A stretch of 64,000 nt of DNA from Gammaproteobacteria bacterium (lineage in GTDB: Bacteria; Pseudomonadota; Gammaproteobacteria; Ga0077536). The notes under the pieces are model-generated. The model saw only the letters and a program-made list of their open reading frames with translations. It was not told the DNA's origin and did no database searches. The stretch spans positions 62,001 through 126,000 of the forward strand of contig JACPPA010000034.1 of the NCBI GenBank assembly GCA_016191285.1, given 5' to 3'. The position numbers and the translations under genes are program-made. Below are positions 18,289 through 27,038 of this stretch, in pieces. The stretch's first letter is position 1. Each line of letters starts with the position of its first letter.

Positions 18289-20223
18289 TCATGGAAGCTC
18301 TTCCAATAAGCTGGCAACACCGGCGCCGAGTGCGTTGTGCTCTGTGACGGTCAACGCTTCGGGTCTGAACCGGGCGGCGTAATAGAGGTCGATCACACGG
18401 TTCAGCTCCGAGCTTCTGGCGGTTCGCCAATGTTGCATTAAAAACGCACGCACGGTGTCCGGTGGCGCGGGACGCAAACCCTGCTCCGCCAGACGGCGCA
18501 ATAGCGGTTGCAGCGCGGAGTGTGACTGTGCCGGGGACGATACGGCGCGGGTCGCGGGGCGGCGCGCAAGGGGTCGCAGGCGCCAGATCAGCGCCGCGAG
18601 CAGCACCGGTAGCGCGCCTGGTAGCCACGGTGACGGCTCGAACTTGACCTGCTGGAGTTGCTCGAAACGCAGTCGTAACCAATTCCCTCCATCGGTTACC
18701 CACACCCAGCCGGGCACCGCGGATGCTTCGTCGGCGTACCACTGCGCAGGCGTGGTATCGACTACTTGCCAGCGTCGATCGAGGTAGGCTTCAACCCAGG
18801 CATGAGCGTGACGCGCGCGCACCAGAAAAAGATGTTCGAAGCCGCTGTATTCAGCCGAGACATAGCCAACGGCATAGCGCGCGGGAATATTGGCCGCGCG
18901 CAGAATCAACGTAGTGGCGCTCGCGAAGTACTCGCAATGCCCCCGGCGTGTTTTGCGCAAGAACTCCGCCAATGGCATCCGTCCGGGATAATAGTCAGGT
19001 TGGACCAGGCTGTAATGGAAGCGCTGACGAAAGAACGCTTCGATCGCGAGCAACGCGACTTTTGGCGGTCGCTGTAGCGCGCCTGCTTCGCGCGCGATGT
19101 CATTTATCAATGCGGCGTATTGCGGCGGCACGTTGAGGTCGGCTGGCGCCGGTGCGTCGCGGCGTTCCTCAAGATTAAAATCGACGGCATAGCGCAGAAA
19201 GCCCGGGCGCGCCTCGGCGACGACGGTACCGAGGTCGTTAACCTGTAATTCCAATATTTCCTCGCCGCTCACCGCGGTGGTCCCGTTCGGTAGCGCTAAT
19301 GCGCCCAAGTCGCCGCGACGTTGATCGGTGATTTGCATTTGGCGCGCGGCGTGGGGAGGGTCTCCGAGCCGCCATTCGCGCTTAGTCGTCAGTTGATCGA
19401 GGGCGCGGAGCGGATGGGCTTCATTGCTCCAAATGCCATTCCGAAAATGTTGATAGCGCGCTTCCGTGAGTCGCAATGGCAGCGGTAGGTTAAGCGGCGC
19501 CTCAACACGCAAGCGGATTTGGTTCGATAGCTTTAAGCGGCCGAGCGAACCGAGTGCCGTGTAGGCGCGATCCGGATTTTGTGGTATCCAACCCAAGCTG
19601 CCGATAGCAGCCTGGGCAAAATCGCCAAGCAGGGTTTGACCGTGTTGCAACCCGCGGTGCAGGCCATAGGCGAGGCTCAAGGTAGCGACGAGTAACGTGC
19701 TCCAGATCGTTAACGGCCAGGTGTCGTTGCGATTTGCGAATAACAGCAACGCGAGCGACAGGGCCACACCCGTGGCGTACCACGCGTTCGGTAGCCCCCC
19801 GGCGCTCGCGGCCACCAAGGCTGTCGCGCCAAGCCCAAACCGAAGATCGACCAGCTTGATGGGCAGGGAACGCCGGCGCCGCAATGAGCGCACGAGTGCC
19901 GTCGCCGGCGTGAGATCGCTAACGCTATACAGCTGAAGGCAGACTAGCGGGAGCAGGAATAAAGGAAAAATGCTCAGTAGAAAATACGTCGCGTAGGGGC
20001 CGCGGTCGTAAAATTGATAAGTGGCGGTAAGGACGAAAATGACACTCGTCAAATCCGCCAGACGCTCAAAATGACGCGGACTGAATTCCCATCGCACACG
20101 TAGCTGAGGCGCCAGTTCGATCAACACCGCGCCGAGTACCCCGAGCAACGCGTGGCCGGTGGCGACACCCCAGAACACCAGCGTAGCACCCAACCAGCCG
20201 GGTACGGCGTGCAATTCACGCAT
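18289..20223 (-). CDS. TgpA-like membrane transglutaminase (DUF3488 plus transglutaminase core)
   Basis: About 644 residues from ATG 20223. The N-terminal third has several membrane segments (DUF3488-type), followed by a large extracytoplasmic region with a papain-like transglutaminase core: RRGHCEYFAS (catalytic Cys), HAHAWVEAY (His) and WQVVDTTP (Asp). A further membrane segment lies near PGALPVLLAALIW and a DUF4129-like cytoplasmic tail follows. TgpA is essential in Pseudomonas aeruginosa, with poorly defined substrates. The start overlaps the DUF58 stop by eight bases; the gene ends the hslR-moxR-DUF58-tgpA run. The longer frame to 20286 lies inside DUF58. Confidence 0.9.
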   Translation of the reverse strand: MRELHAVPGWLGATLVFWGVATGHALLGVLGAVLIELAPQLRVRWEFSPRHFERLADLTSVIFVLTATYQFYDRGPYATYFLLSIFPLFLLPLVCLQLYSVSDLTPATALVRSLRRRRSLPIKLVDLRFGLGATALVAASAGGLPNAWYATGVALSLALLLFANRNDTWPLTIWSTLLVATLSLAYGLHRGLQHGQTLLGDFAQAAIGSLGWIPQNPDRAYTALGSLGRLKLSNQIRLRVEAPLNLPLPLRLTEARYQHFRNGIWSNEAHPLRALDQLTTKREWRLGDPPHAARQMQITDQRRGDLGALALPNGTTAVSGEEILELQVNDLGTVVAEARPGFLRYAVDFNLEERRDAPAPADLNVPPQYAALINDIAREAGALQRPPKVALLAIEAFFRQRFHYSLVQPDYYPGRMPLAEFLRKTRRGHCEYFASATTLILRAANIPARYAVGYVSAEYSGFEHLFLVRARHAHAWVEAYLDRRWQVVDTTPAQWYADEASAVPGWVWVTDGGNWLRLRFEQLQQVKFEPSPWLPGALPVLLAALIWRLRPLARRPATRAVSSPAQSHSALQPLLRRLAEQGLRPAPPDTVRAFLMQHWRTARSSELNRVIDLYYAARFRPEALTVTEHNALGAGVASLLEELP

Positions 20224-21592
20224 GGCGACTCCGCGGTTGCGCGCTGTGCGCGCGGTTGAGATCGAAAAGCGCGAGGTCGTGGGCAAGGGTGTGAGGGTTC
20301 AAGACGTTGAGATTGAACTGTGTCGCGGATGGAGACTCGCTATCGGTAACCAACAAAACGTGAAGCTGCGCATTCGTTAACGCCAAGCGTTCGGCGAATC
20401 GTTGACGCGCGCTGTCCCAGTGAGTATTTAGCAAAAATACTGCGGCGTTCCCCGCGTGGTCAGCGGTTTTCGGATCAGGATTGAAGGCGCTTTCGGGGTC
20501 GGGCAACAGATACGCGAGATATTCGAGCGCGGCGAGTTCGCTGGTCGCGAAATAGCTCCTCCCGAAGTGCTGGCGGCCGGCGATTCTCGGCGTGGCTCCT
20601 AGGCACGTGAAGTCAACGGCGTGCGCGCCAGCACGAAAACTCGCACCGGCAAGCGATGCCGCGGTTTCGATTAATGCTTCAAACCGGGCAGGGTGCGTGG
20701 CCGTGTCGACAAACAGCTGCACCGTTCCGCTGTGGACCTCGGTGAATTGACGCACCACGAGTGCGCCGCGTTTCGCCGAGGTCCGCCAATGAATATGTCG
20801 TAAGGGATCGCCAACGCGGTATTCACGCAGGGCGTGGAATTCGTGGTTTCCGGTACGCGCTGCGGCGAAGGCGTTGGGTAGGCTGCGTGAACACCCCTGC
20901 CCGGTGACGACTAGCAGCGGCATCGGATACTGGCGCGGCAGGGCGAGCAGCCAATCCGCCGCCGCAATCGGCAGGATACGGTTCACCATCCCAAACGGGT
21001 CGGGGCGATACAGCGCAAACTTAAGGAATTCGATTTTTCCGCGTCGAAGCGGAGTGAATTGCAGCCGCACCTTCGCGCTCGCACCGCTTGCGAGCACTGG
21101 AATCTCGAAGGTGCCGGGAATGCCGCCGGCTAGGTGGCGTGCGAGCCGAAGCCAAGGAAGAAAGCCAACGCGCCGATCGAACCAATGATCGCCGGTGGCG
21201 AAATACGGCGCACGGGCATTGAATTCGGCGCGACTTAACTGCGGCGTGGCCAGTTCATCGCGCACCGACAATGAATATTCACTTCGTGCCCCGTGATTGG
21301 TTAGGGTGATTTCATAGTCGAGTGGAACGCCGGCTACCGCATAGCGTGGCAGTCGGCGAGCACCGGAAATTTGCGTGTTCGCCGTCCGCGAGGAAAGGCA
21401 GGCGACGCCAAAACACGCCAGCACCCCGGCGAGCAGCGTCAAGGCGGTGGTATGCGACGGATCCAACGCAAAGAGCAATGCCCCGCCACCCAGCGCGGCG
21501 AGATGTTTCCCCAGCATGGTGAAACGAGCGTCAACCCATTGGCTGAGGCGGGCAACGCGTTGAAAGCGGAGAAAATCAGCGCGATGCGCCAT
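20216..21592 (-). CDS. DUF58 domain protein (MoxR partner)
   Basis: A 458-residue protein with two N-terminal membrane segments (residues about 25-70) and a C-terminal DUF58 region. The diagnostic stretch is EFHALREYRVGDPLRHIHW followed by RTSAKRGALVVRQF, after which comes a von Willebrand A-like fold (VQLFVDTATHPAR). Such proteins occur next to MoxR ATPases and transglutaminases, as here, and are thought to couple ATPase action to cell-envelope protein assembly. It lies 17 bases downstream of moxR and overlaps the transglutaminase. Confidence 0.9.
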   Translation of the reverse strand: MAHRADFLRFQRVARLSQWVDARFTMLGKHLAALGGGALLFALDPSHTTALTLLAGVLACFGVACLSSRTANTQISGARRLPRYAVAGVPLDYEITLTNHGARSEYSLSVRDELATPQLSRAEFNARAPYFATGDHWFDRRVGFLPWLRLARHLAGGIPGTFEIPVLASGASAKVRLQFTPLRRGKIEFLKFALYRPDPFGMVNRILPIAAADWLLALPRQYPMPLLVVTGQGCSRSLPNAFAAARTGNHEFHALREYRVGDPLRHIHWRTSAKRGALVVRQFTEVHSGTVQLFVDTATHPARFEALIETAASLAGASFRAGAHAVDFTCLGATPRIAGRQHFGRSYFATSELAALEYLAYLLPDPESAFNPDPKTADHAGNAAVFLLNTHWDSARQRFAERLALTNAQLHVLLVTDSESPSATQFNLNVLNPHTLAHDLALFDLNRAHSAQPRSRHA

Positions 21593-21609
21593 AGCGAATT
21601 CGCAACTCC

Positions 21610-22557
21610 CTAACGCGGAACCGCGATCTCAGCCAACAGTTTTTGGACCAGTGTCGTGCCGCTCAGGTGTTGGAACCGCGCGTTCGGCGCGAGCGAGATC
21701 CGATGGGCGATCACCGGGACGGCGAGCTCCTGCAGATGATCTGGCGTCACGAAGCCAACCCCATCAAATAAAGCCAGCGCTTTGGCACAGGCCACCAAGC
21801 TCAGCGAAGCGCGCGGACTCGCGCCGAGCGCGACATCGGCCGCGTGGCGGGTGGCGTTGACCACGCTAACGGCATAGCGCACCAACTCCGGGGCAATGGG
21901 GATCGCGCGGACGGCGCTCGTCACGCTCGCGATTTCGGCGGCATCGAGACAGGCCGTCAGCGGTGCTTGCAGGCGCCCGAGATGCAGCGTTTCTATCATC
22001 GCTGCTTCTGCCGCCTCGGACAGATAACCCAGCGTCAAACACATCGCAAAGCGATCGAGCTGGGCTTCCGGTAGCGGATAAGTTCCCTGTAATTCGACGG
22101 GATTCTGAGTGGCGATCACAAAAAACTTCGAGGCCAAGGGGTGGGTCGCATTATCCAGGCTGACCTGACGTTCGGCCATCGCCTCGAGCAGCGCCGATTG
22201 GGTGCGTGGTGAGGCGCGATTGATCTCATCGGCCAGCAAAATCTCGGTGAATATAGGGCCGCGATGAAGCTCAAATTGGTTCGACTTTGGATTGAATATC
22301 GATACGCCTAAAATGTCCGACGGCAGCAGGTCGGGGGTGCATTGAATGCGCTTGAAGCTGCTGCCAATCGACGCGGCGAGTGCTTTGGCCAAGGTGGTTT
22401 TACCCGTGCCCGGGAAGTCTTCGAGCAGGACGTGACCGTGAGTAAAGAACGCGGCTAATAAAAGCCGCACGGTGCGCGAGTTGCCGACAACGACCCTATT
22501 GATCTGCGCGGCGACGCGGGCCACGCAGGCCTGGGCGCTAGTCGAACCGGAGGTCAT
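21610..22557 (-). CDS. MoxR family AAA+ ATPase
   Basis: A 315-residue AAA+ ATPase with Walker A GTGKTTLAK, Walker B LLADEINR, sensor 1 FFVIATQNPVELQGTYPLPEAQLDRF and a C-terminal lid with the GASPRASLSLVACAKA segment typical of MoxR. These chaperone-like ATPases mature or insert partners with vWA domains; the DUF58 protein immediately downstream is the probable partner. The start codon overlaps the hslR stop (ATGA). Confidence 0.94.
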   Translation of the reverse strand: MTSGSTSAQACVARVAAQINRVVVGNSRTVRLLLAAFFTHGHVLLEDFPGTGKTTLAKALAASIGSSFKRIQCTPDLLPSDILGVSIFNPKSNQFELHRGPIFTEILLADEINRASPRTQSALLEAMAERQVSLDNATHPLASKFFVIATQNPVELQGTYPLPEAQLDRFAMCLTLGYLSEAAEAAMIETLHLGRLQAPLTACLDAAEIASVTSAVRAIPIAPELVRYAVSVVNATRHAADVALGASPRASLSLVACAKALALFDGVGFVTPDHLQELAVPVIAHRISLAPNARFQHLSGTTLVQKLLAEIAVPR

Positions 22558-22949
22558 ACGTCGTCTCTGCCGAGCTCGCGTTGGAAGGCTTCGCGTGCGC
22601 GCCGGTCATGTTTCGAGAGCTTGCCGGGCGCGCGGTCTTCGATAATCGCGCGCAGCCGAAGCTCGGCGCTAAGTTTCTCGCGAGCCGTAGCGCTGTCGGG
22701 TGTTTCAAGGTACAAGGCTTTGGCGAGCGGCGCGGAAACGCGCTGCGCGACGAGCCCTTGGACGCTGACTACAAACTCGTAGGGTGGCATCTTAATCACA
22801 AGTTGGTCGCCCACGGCGAGCAGTTTCGCTGGCTTCGCCGACAGCCCGTTGACTGCCACACGCCCGGCCTTAATCGCCTCGGCCGCCAGCGTCCGGGTCT
22901 TGTAGAATCGCGCGCACCATAACCATTTATCGAGTCGTTGATCTACCAT
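22554..22949 (-). CDS. hslR: Hsp15-like S4-domain RNA-binding protein
   Basis: A 131-residue protein opening with the S4 RNA-binding domain (RLDKWLWCARFYKTRTLAAEAIKAGRVAVNG, split here by the family consensus) and a basic C-terminal tail, KLSKHDRRAREAF. Hsp15 binds 50S subunits carrying nascent chains released from stalled translation and is heat-inducible in Escherichia coli. The size and tail fit Hsp15 rather than RluB/RsuA-type enzymes. It is the first gene of the moxR run, though a functional link is not obvious. The upstream flank carries a MITE-like element at 22951. Confidence 0.9.
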   Translation of the reverse strand: MVDQRLDKWLWCARFYKTRTLAAEAIKAGRVAVNGLSAKPAKLLAVGDQLVIKMPPYEFVVSVQGLVAQRVSAPLAKALYLETPDSATAREKLSAELRLRAIIEDRAPGKLSKHDRRAREAFQRELGRDDV

Positions 22950-22950
22950 C

Positions 22951-23113
22951 TACTGGGTTGTCCCGCAATTAACTTTCATAAATCGACGCGTCAGTTATCG
23001 TGGGGGCGGCTTTAGCAGCGCATCGGGTTCAACCAAGATTCGCCGCTAAAGCGGCTCCCACAAAGCAGCCCGATGCGGACGAATTATGAGATTCGTAGCG
23101 GGACACCCCACTA
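22951..23113. mobile_element. MITE-like element with TA ends and a nested REP-like hairpin
   Basis: 163 bases, beginning TACTGGGTTGTCCCGCAA and ending GCGGGACACCCCACTA, so the ends form an imperfect terminal inverted repeat with TA at both tips. A REP-like hairpin sits centrally (23000-23062). A second element of 165 bases with the same layout is at 53266-53430 in the opposite orientation; both share the subterminal AACTTTCATAAATCG / TTTATGAAACTT motif. TA-ended inverted repeats with GGTGTCC sequence are typical of IS630-family elements, so this is inferred to be a non-autonomous derivative. No transposase gene is in the window. Confidence 0.7.
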
Positions 23114-23155
23114 ACTTATTACCTTGGGCCCCATGCCCTACGGAGATCAAGCTTC

Positions 23156-23677
23156 ATGGCCACTGAACGCGAATTCCTTCCTCTCCAGATTGCAGTGTTG
23201 ACCATCTCGGACTCGCGCACCGAAGACACGGATACTTCGGGCCGCGCGTTGGTCGAGCGCCTGATTGGTGCTGGACATAAACTGTATGCCAAACACGTCG
23301 TGCGTGACGACGTCTATCAGATCCGCGCCGTCGTGTCCGGGTGGATCGCCGAGGTTGCGGTTAATGTGGTTCTCACCACCGGCGGCACTGGCGTCACCGG
23401 GCGCGATGGCACCCCCGAAGCCGTCACTGTCTTGTTCGATAAACAGATCGATGGCTTTGGAGAGATGTTCCGCGTGCTTTCTTACGAACAAATCAAAACC
23501 TCCACGCTCCAATCGCGCGCAGTCGCTGGGGTGGCGAACGCCACTTATATTTTTTGTATGCCGGGCTCGACCAGCGCTTGTACCACGGCGTGGGACGCCC
23601 TGATTTCCAAACAGCTCGATTATCGAACACGGCCCTGCAATCTAGTCGAATTGATGCCGCGATTGTTGGAGCGCTAG
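23156..23677 (+). CDS. moaB: Molybdenum cofactor biosynthesis protein MoaB (MogA family)
   Basis: A 173-residue protein of the MoaB/MogA fold, which adenylylates molybdopterin before molybdate insertion. It shows the motifs LTISDSRTEDTDTSG near the N-terminus, LTTGGTGVTGRDGTPEA in the middle and FCMPGSTSACTTAWD near the end. Length and the position of these motifs match MoaB. It stands alone, 15 kb from the moaA-mobA-mobB-moeA operon, but would act directly before MoeA. Just upstream is the MITE-like element, which may influence its promoter region. Confidence 0.93.
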   Translation: MATEREFLPLQIAVLTISDSRTEDTDTSGRALVERLIGAGHKLYAKHVVRDDVYQIRAVVSGWIAEVAVNVVLTTGGTGVTGRDGTPEAVTVLFDKQIDGFGEMFRVLSYEQIKTSTLQSRAVAGVANATYIFCMPGSTSACTTAWDALISKQLDYRTRPCNLVELMPRLLER

Positions 23678-23776
23678 GCCAAAATACACATTCAGCTTTC
23701 AGACATCTGTTGTGAGTTGAAATACTGGGCCCCGGTGGGCGAACCCTGATTTTTTATTATTGGATTAAATCGAAAA

Positions 23777-24742
23777 ATGTTGGTGCGTCTGAGTTGTCGT
23801 TTAGTCCCGCCTGGGTTTGCTTACGTTTTAGCGGCGCTCCTGTGTTGGGCGCCACCGCCGGTCAATGCGATGAATTATCCGCTGAATGGCGAGGTCGTCG
23901 GCGAACTGGTTCTGACCACTACCGCACATAAGGATACGATCGCCGATATTGCGCGGACCTATAGCCAAGGGTACCGCGAGATGCGCCTGGCTAATCCTAA
24001 GGTCGATCCGTGGTTGCCCGGCGACGATACGGAAGTGATGGTGCCGAGCCTGTACGTGTTGCCGAATGCGCCACGCGAAGGAATCATCGTCAATGTGCCG
24101 GAAATGCGGATCTACTATTTCCCGGCGCACAAACGTAACGAAGCTGCCTATGTCGCGACTTATCCAATTAGTATCGGACGTCAGGATTGGTCGACGCCGC
24201 ACGGTGTGACGCGGGTCGTGAGCAAAATTAAAGATCCGACGTGGACGCCGCCGGAGACGATCCGGCTTGAACATGCCGCGGAGGGGGATTTTCTCCCTAA
24301 GGTGGTGCCGGCGGGGCCGGAGAATCCGCTCGGCGCCTACGCCTTACGGCTTGGCTTTGAGGGTTACTTAATTCACGGTACTGATAAGCCGTACGGAATA
24401 GGGATGCGCGTGACGCATGGTTGCATGCGTCTCTATCCGCACGACATCGATACGGTGTATCACACGGTGCCGGTGGGCACACCGGTACGATTGGTCAATC
24501 AGCCTTACAAAATCGGTATCGCGCAAGGCCGCCTCTATATCGAGGTGCATCCGCATCTCGACGAAGACGCGGCAAAATTTCAGGATGAATTCACCTACGT
24601 AATTAATCTGATCGTGGCGCGCGTGGCGCCTTATCAAGTGGTGCTCGACTGGCCGGCTTTACGCGCCGCGATTTATCAGCCGGATGGCATTCCTAAAATC
24701 GTCGGTGACGCGACACTGCGCGCCGTGGTGTCGTCGAAATAG
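23777..24742 (+). CDS. L,D-transpeptidase (ErfK/YbiS/YcfS type)
   Basis: A 321-residue exported enzyme. A signal peptide spans about residues 1-31 (hydrophobic AYVLAALLCW, then AMN). A LysM-like segment (TIADIARTYSQGYREMRLANP) precedes the YkuD catalytic domain, whose active site is H200 and the THGCMRLYP motif with Cys216. These enzymes form 3-3 peptidoglycan crosslinks or attach Lpp to meso-diaminopimelate. The gene converges on an Lpp/OprI-like lipoprotein gene ending in lysine, with a shared terminator between, which favours an Lpp-anchoring role. The start ATG at 23777 gives a complete signal peptide. Confidence 0.93.
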   Translation: MLVRLSCRLVPPGFAYVLAALLCWAPPPVNAMNYPLNGEVVGELVLTTTAHKDTIADIARTYSQGYREMRLANPKVDPWLPGDDTEVMVPSLYVLPNAPREGIIVNVPEMRIYYFPAHKRNEAAYVATYPISIGRQDWSTPHGVTRVVSKIKDPTWTPPETIRLEHAAEGDFLPKVVPAGPENPLGAYALRLGFEGYLIHGTDKPYGIGMRVTHGCMRLYPHDIDTVYHTVPVGTPVRLVNQPYKIGIAQGRLYIEVHPHLDEDAAKFQDEFTYVINLIVARVAPYQVVLDWPALRAAIYQPDGIPKIVGDATLRAVVSSK

Positions 24743-24808
24743 TCATCATCGCTACGCGACCGGTTGACCGTACTAAATTCTGCGAAGGTGCGCGCTGCCT
24801 TTAGCCGG

Positions 24809-24841
24809 CCAAAAAAAACCCCGCCGAAGCGGGGTTTTTGG
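24809..24841. terminator. Bidirectional Rho-independent terminator
   Basis: A stem of CCCCGC / GCGGGG with a CGAA loop, preceded by an A-run and followed by a T-run (AAAAAAAACCCCGC ... GCGGGGTTTTTG). It lies between the convergent L,D-transpeptidase and lipoprotein genes and should work in both directions. Confidence 0.92.
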
Positions 24842-24865
24842 TACTAGCGCGGTAAGGGCCAATAC

Positions 24866-25162
24866 TTATTTCTTCATCGCGTGCTCGAACATGCTGTCGA
24901 GACGCGACTTGTTCTCGTTGCAGCAGGCCATCGACGCATCGGCGGCGCTTTGCGCGGCCTGTGCGGCAGCGGCGGCGTCGGTCGCGGTCTTCAACGCCTT
25001 GTCAGCGTTGGCGCTAGCCGAGCCTGCTTTCGCAAGCGCTTCGCTGGCCTTGGCTTCAACCGCCGAGAGCTGCTCCGGGGTAACATTAGAACAACCAACC
25101 ATGAGCCCAACGACGCCCGCGACGAGGGCGGCGCGCATGGTGAGTGAAAGTGACTTCTGCAT
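24866..25162 (-). CDS. OprI/Lpp-like alanine-zipper outer-membrane lipoprotein
   Basis: 98 residues from ATG 25162. A lipoprotein signal peptide ends in the lipobox LMVGC (Cys24). The mature part is a heptad alanine-rich coiled coil (SEALAKAGSASANADKALK, then ATDAAAAAQAAQSAADAS) and the protein ends in Lys-Lys, as in OprI and Lpp where the terminal lysine is joined to peptidoglycan. Unusually, two adjacent cysteines (MACCNENK) lie in the mature part. The strong SD-like AGGAGAT is just upstream of the ATG. An L,D-transpeptidase gene faces it across a shared terminator. Confidence 0.88.
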   Translation of the reverse strand: MQKSLSLTMRAALVAGVVGLMVGCSNVTPEQLSAVEAKASEALAKAGSASANADKALKTATDAAAAAQAAQSAADASMACCNENKSRLDSMFEHAMKK

Positions 25163-25238
25163 TTGATATCTCCTATCGACTTGAACAGACATTCCTAGTG
25201 AGGAATTCATTGAATTAACGGCAGAATGATGCCGCATT

Positions 25239-25913
25239 TTAGTTCTTATCGCAATCAGCGAATAAGGACTGGACCGCAGCCGCATCGGGATGCGCGCGGA
25301 GACGGTGTGAAAAATCGACGATCATCCGGGCGGTCGCACCCCAAATATGTCGCGCGCCGTAGTCAATCGCGAAGTACTCGCGGCGCTGACCGTTAAATTC
25401 GCGATGCAAGCGTTGATGACGTGCGGGATCGAGTGCGTAGGACAACGGAACGTGAAAGATTTCGGCGACTTCTCCGGGGTCTAGACGATATGCGTAGGCT
25501 GCGGGAATCAGGCCTAAGATCGGCACTACGCTGAATCCGGTTCCGGTATAACAAGGATCGAGTGCACCGATTACGCGCACATCGTTGGGATTAACGCCGA
25601 TCTCCTCGAAGGCTTCGCGAGTTGCGGTGGCCGCCGCGTCGCGATCTCCCCGTTCGACGCGCCCACCCGGGAAACTGATCTGTCCTGGATGACTGCGGAG
25701 AGTCGCATTACGTACCGTGAGGACAAGATCGATCGCAGCGTGTTGTACTGATAGTGCGAAAAGTACGGCGGCGGGCCTGAGCGGCAGCTGAACGGACACG
25801 TCTGCGATCTCGCCATTGGCGCGATGGAGCGGGTGTGGGCCTACGGGATCGACCAGTGCGGCAAAGGTCGATATCACGCGCTCGGCGTGGTCCGAATGGC
25901 GAGATGTAGTCAC
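25239..25913 (-). CDS. Nudix hydrolase, CoA pyrophosphatase-like
   Basis: The Nudix box GGRVERGDRDAAATATREAFEEIG is clear and is preceded by LRSHPGQISFPGG, the UPF0035 signature of CoA diphosphatases (NudL type), which cut CoA to phosphopantetheine and 3',5'-ADP. The start is uncertain: the open frame runs to 26123 but its first part overlaps the neighbouring gene and contains no plausible start beyond 26005. GTG at 25913 is used here (224 residues); TTG at 25934 is possible. It lies downstream of the small secreted-protein gene on the same strand. Confidence 0.85.
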   Translation of the reverse strand: MTTSRHSDHAERVISTFAALVDPVGPHPLHRANGEIADVSVQLPLRPAAVLFALSVQHAAIDLVLTVRNATLRSHPGQISFPGGRVERGDRDAAATATREAFEEIGVNPNDVRVIGALDPCYTGTGFSVVPILGLIPAAYAYRLDPGEVAEIFHVPLSYALDPARHQRLHREFNGQRREYFAIDYGARHIWGATARMIVDFSHRLRAHPDAAAVQSLFADCDKN

Positions 25914-26004
25914 TTCAATTGACTCGGGCAACAACGTGGCGGCCGCATCTGAATCCAGTACCCAGTGTCGTCGATTAAGGACTTCGGCACCGCGTGTCGA
26001 GCAG

Positions 26005-26415
26005 TCAGTTGTCGGTTGGCTGGACCGGCGCTGGCGGTCGACCCCAGTTATTCGACTGCGTAGCGGCGCCCTGTTGACGTTGCGCTTCCTTATTGGCGAG
26101 GAGCGCCTGGATCGCGCGCTCAAAGCTGTCCATGCGATGCCCCACGCAATGATCGTGGAGGAATTTTAGGTTATCGGTTGCCGTATTCTTGCCCGTCGCT
26201 TGATACGTGAGGTGGGCGACGGTGTTGTAGGCCGTAAGATAGCCCGCCAAGTACGATTTGTAATCCTGGGCAGTCGCCTGGCCGTAGGCGGCAACGAACT
26301 GATTGCACGAGGCTTGTCCCACGCCCCACACCGCGTAATTCCCTGCGGCGTCGGCGGCCGGCGTTGGCGCGGCGACAACCGACAGACCAAGGGCACAGAC
26401 CGCGAGGGCGCGCAT
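26005..26415 (-). CDS. Small secreted protein with two cysteines (HdeA-like fold possible)
   Basis: 136 residues with a signal peptide (LAVCALGLSVVAAPTPAADA). The mature part begins NYAVWGVGQASCNQF and includes KSYLAGYLTAYNTVAH and LKFLHDHCVGHRM, a pattern common in small proteobacterial periplasmic proteins of unknown role that resemble HdeA/Rap1a in having two cysteines and mainly helical structure. The C-terminal 25 residues are Gln/Asn/Pro-rich and likely disordered. Function is not established. Neighbours are HNH (upstream) and Nudix (downstream). Confidence 0.75.
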   Translation of the reverse strand: MRALAVCALGLSVVAAPTPAADAAGNYAVWGVGQASCNQFVAAYGQATAQDYKSYLAGYLTAYNTVAHLTYQATGKNTATDNLKFLHDHCVGHRMDSFERAIQALLANKEAQRQQGAATQSNNWGRPPAPVQPTDN

Positions 26416-26453
26416 GGAGCTAATCCTTCCGCTTAAGCAAACGCGATTGATTT

Positions 26454-27038
26454 TTAATGTTGTCCGAAAGCTAACGGACGGCGGCGACGTTTAAACTGGG
26501 TCCGCAGAAAGTCCATCTGGTCGGCGAGGATACGACGATTCGAGAGCGCGAGAAATTCAGCCCAATTCGGCGCGTAAGGTACCGCTAACAGAGGCATGTG
26601 CGCGGTTTCGGGCGAGCGTCCACCCTTGCGGGTGTTGCAATGGCGGCAGGCGGCAACGACGTTCTGCCATTTATCCCGGCCACCGAGGGATAGGGGCACG
26701 ACATGATCGCGCGTCAGGTGACTATCCGGAAATTCTTCGCCACAGTACATGCACAGGTAACCGTCGCGGCGGAATAACTCATGATTATTTAGCGGCGGCA
26801 CGGCGCGTGGAATATGCGCCCCGCGGCCCGAGCGCTTAATGGCGATGATACTGTGGACCAAAATTCGCGAACGTTCACCGGTGGCCCGGGCGATTCCACC
26901 TTGAATCTCGAATTTGTGCTCGCCGGCGGTCCACGCGACTAAGCCACGGCTATATAGACAGACGGCGTCCTGCCATGGCATCCAACGTACGGGAACGCCA
27001 GTTACATCTAGCCTAAGAATTAGTGGAACACTGATCAT
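26454..27038 (-). CDS. HNH endonuclease family protein
   Basis: A 194-residue protein of a widespread bacterial HNH group. Zinc-binding pairs are CMYCGEEF and ACRHCNTRKGG, between which lies the catalytic LTRDHVVPLSLGG segment with the HNH histidine. The N-terminal 90 residues form the additional domain seen in this group (WQDAVCLYSRGLV). These proteins are commonly chromosomal and without a paired methylase; cellular substrates are not known. Motifs are complete, so a metal-dependent nuclease is expected. Divergent from mazG. Confidence 0.9.
   Translation of the reverse strand: MISVPLILRLDVTGVPVRWMPWQDAVCLYSRGLVAWTAGEHKFEIQGGIARATGERSRILVHSIIAIKRSGRGAHIPRAVPPLNNHELFRRDGYLCMYCGEEFPDSHLTRDHVVPLSLGGRDKWQNVVAACRHCNTRKGGRSPETAHMPLLAVPYAPNWAEFLALSNRRILADQMDFLRTQFKRRRRPLAFGQH

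Noticed and set aside
25914-26123. Longer Nudix protein starting at 26123
   Set aside because: The added segment overlaps the small secreted-protein gene on the same strand by 119 bases, and its arginine-rich translation resembles a shadow frame.
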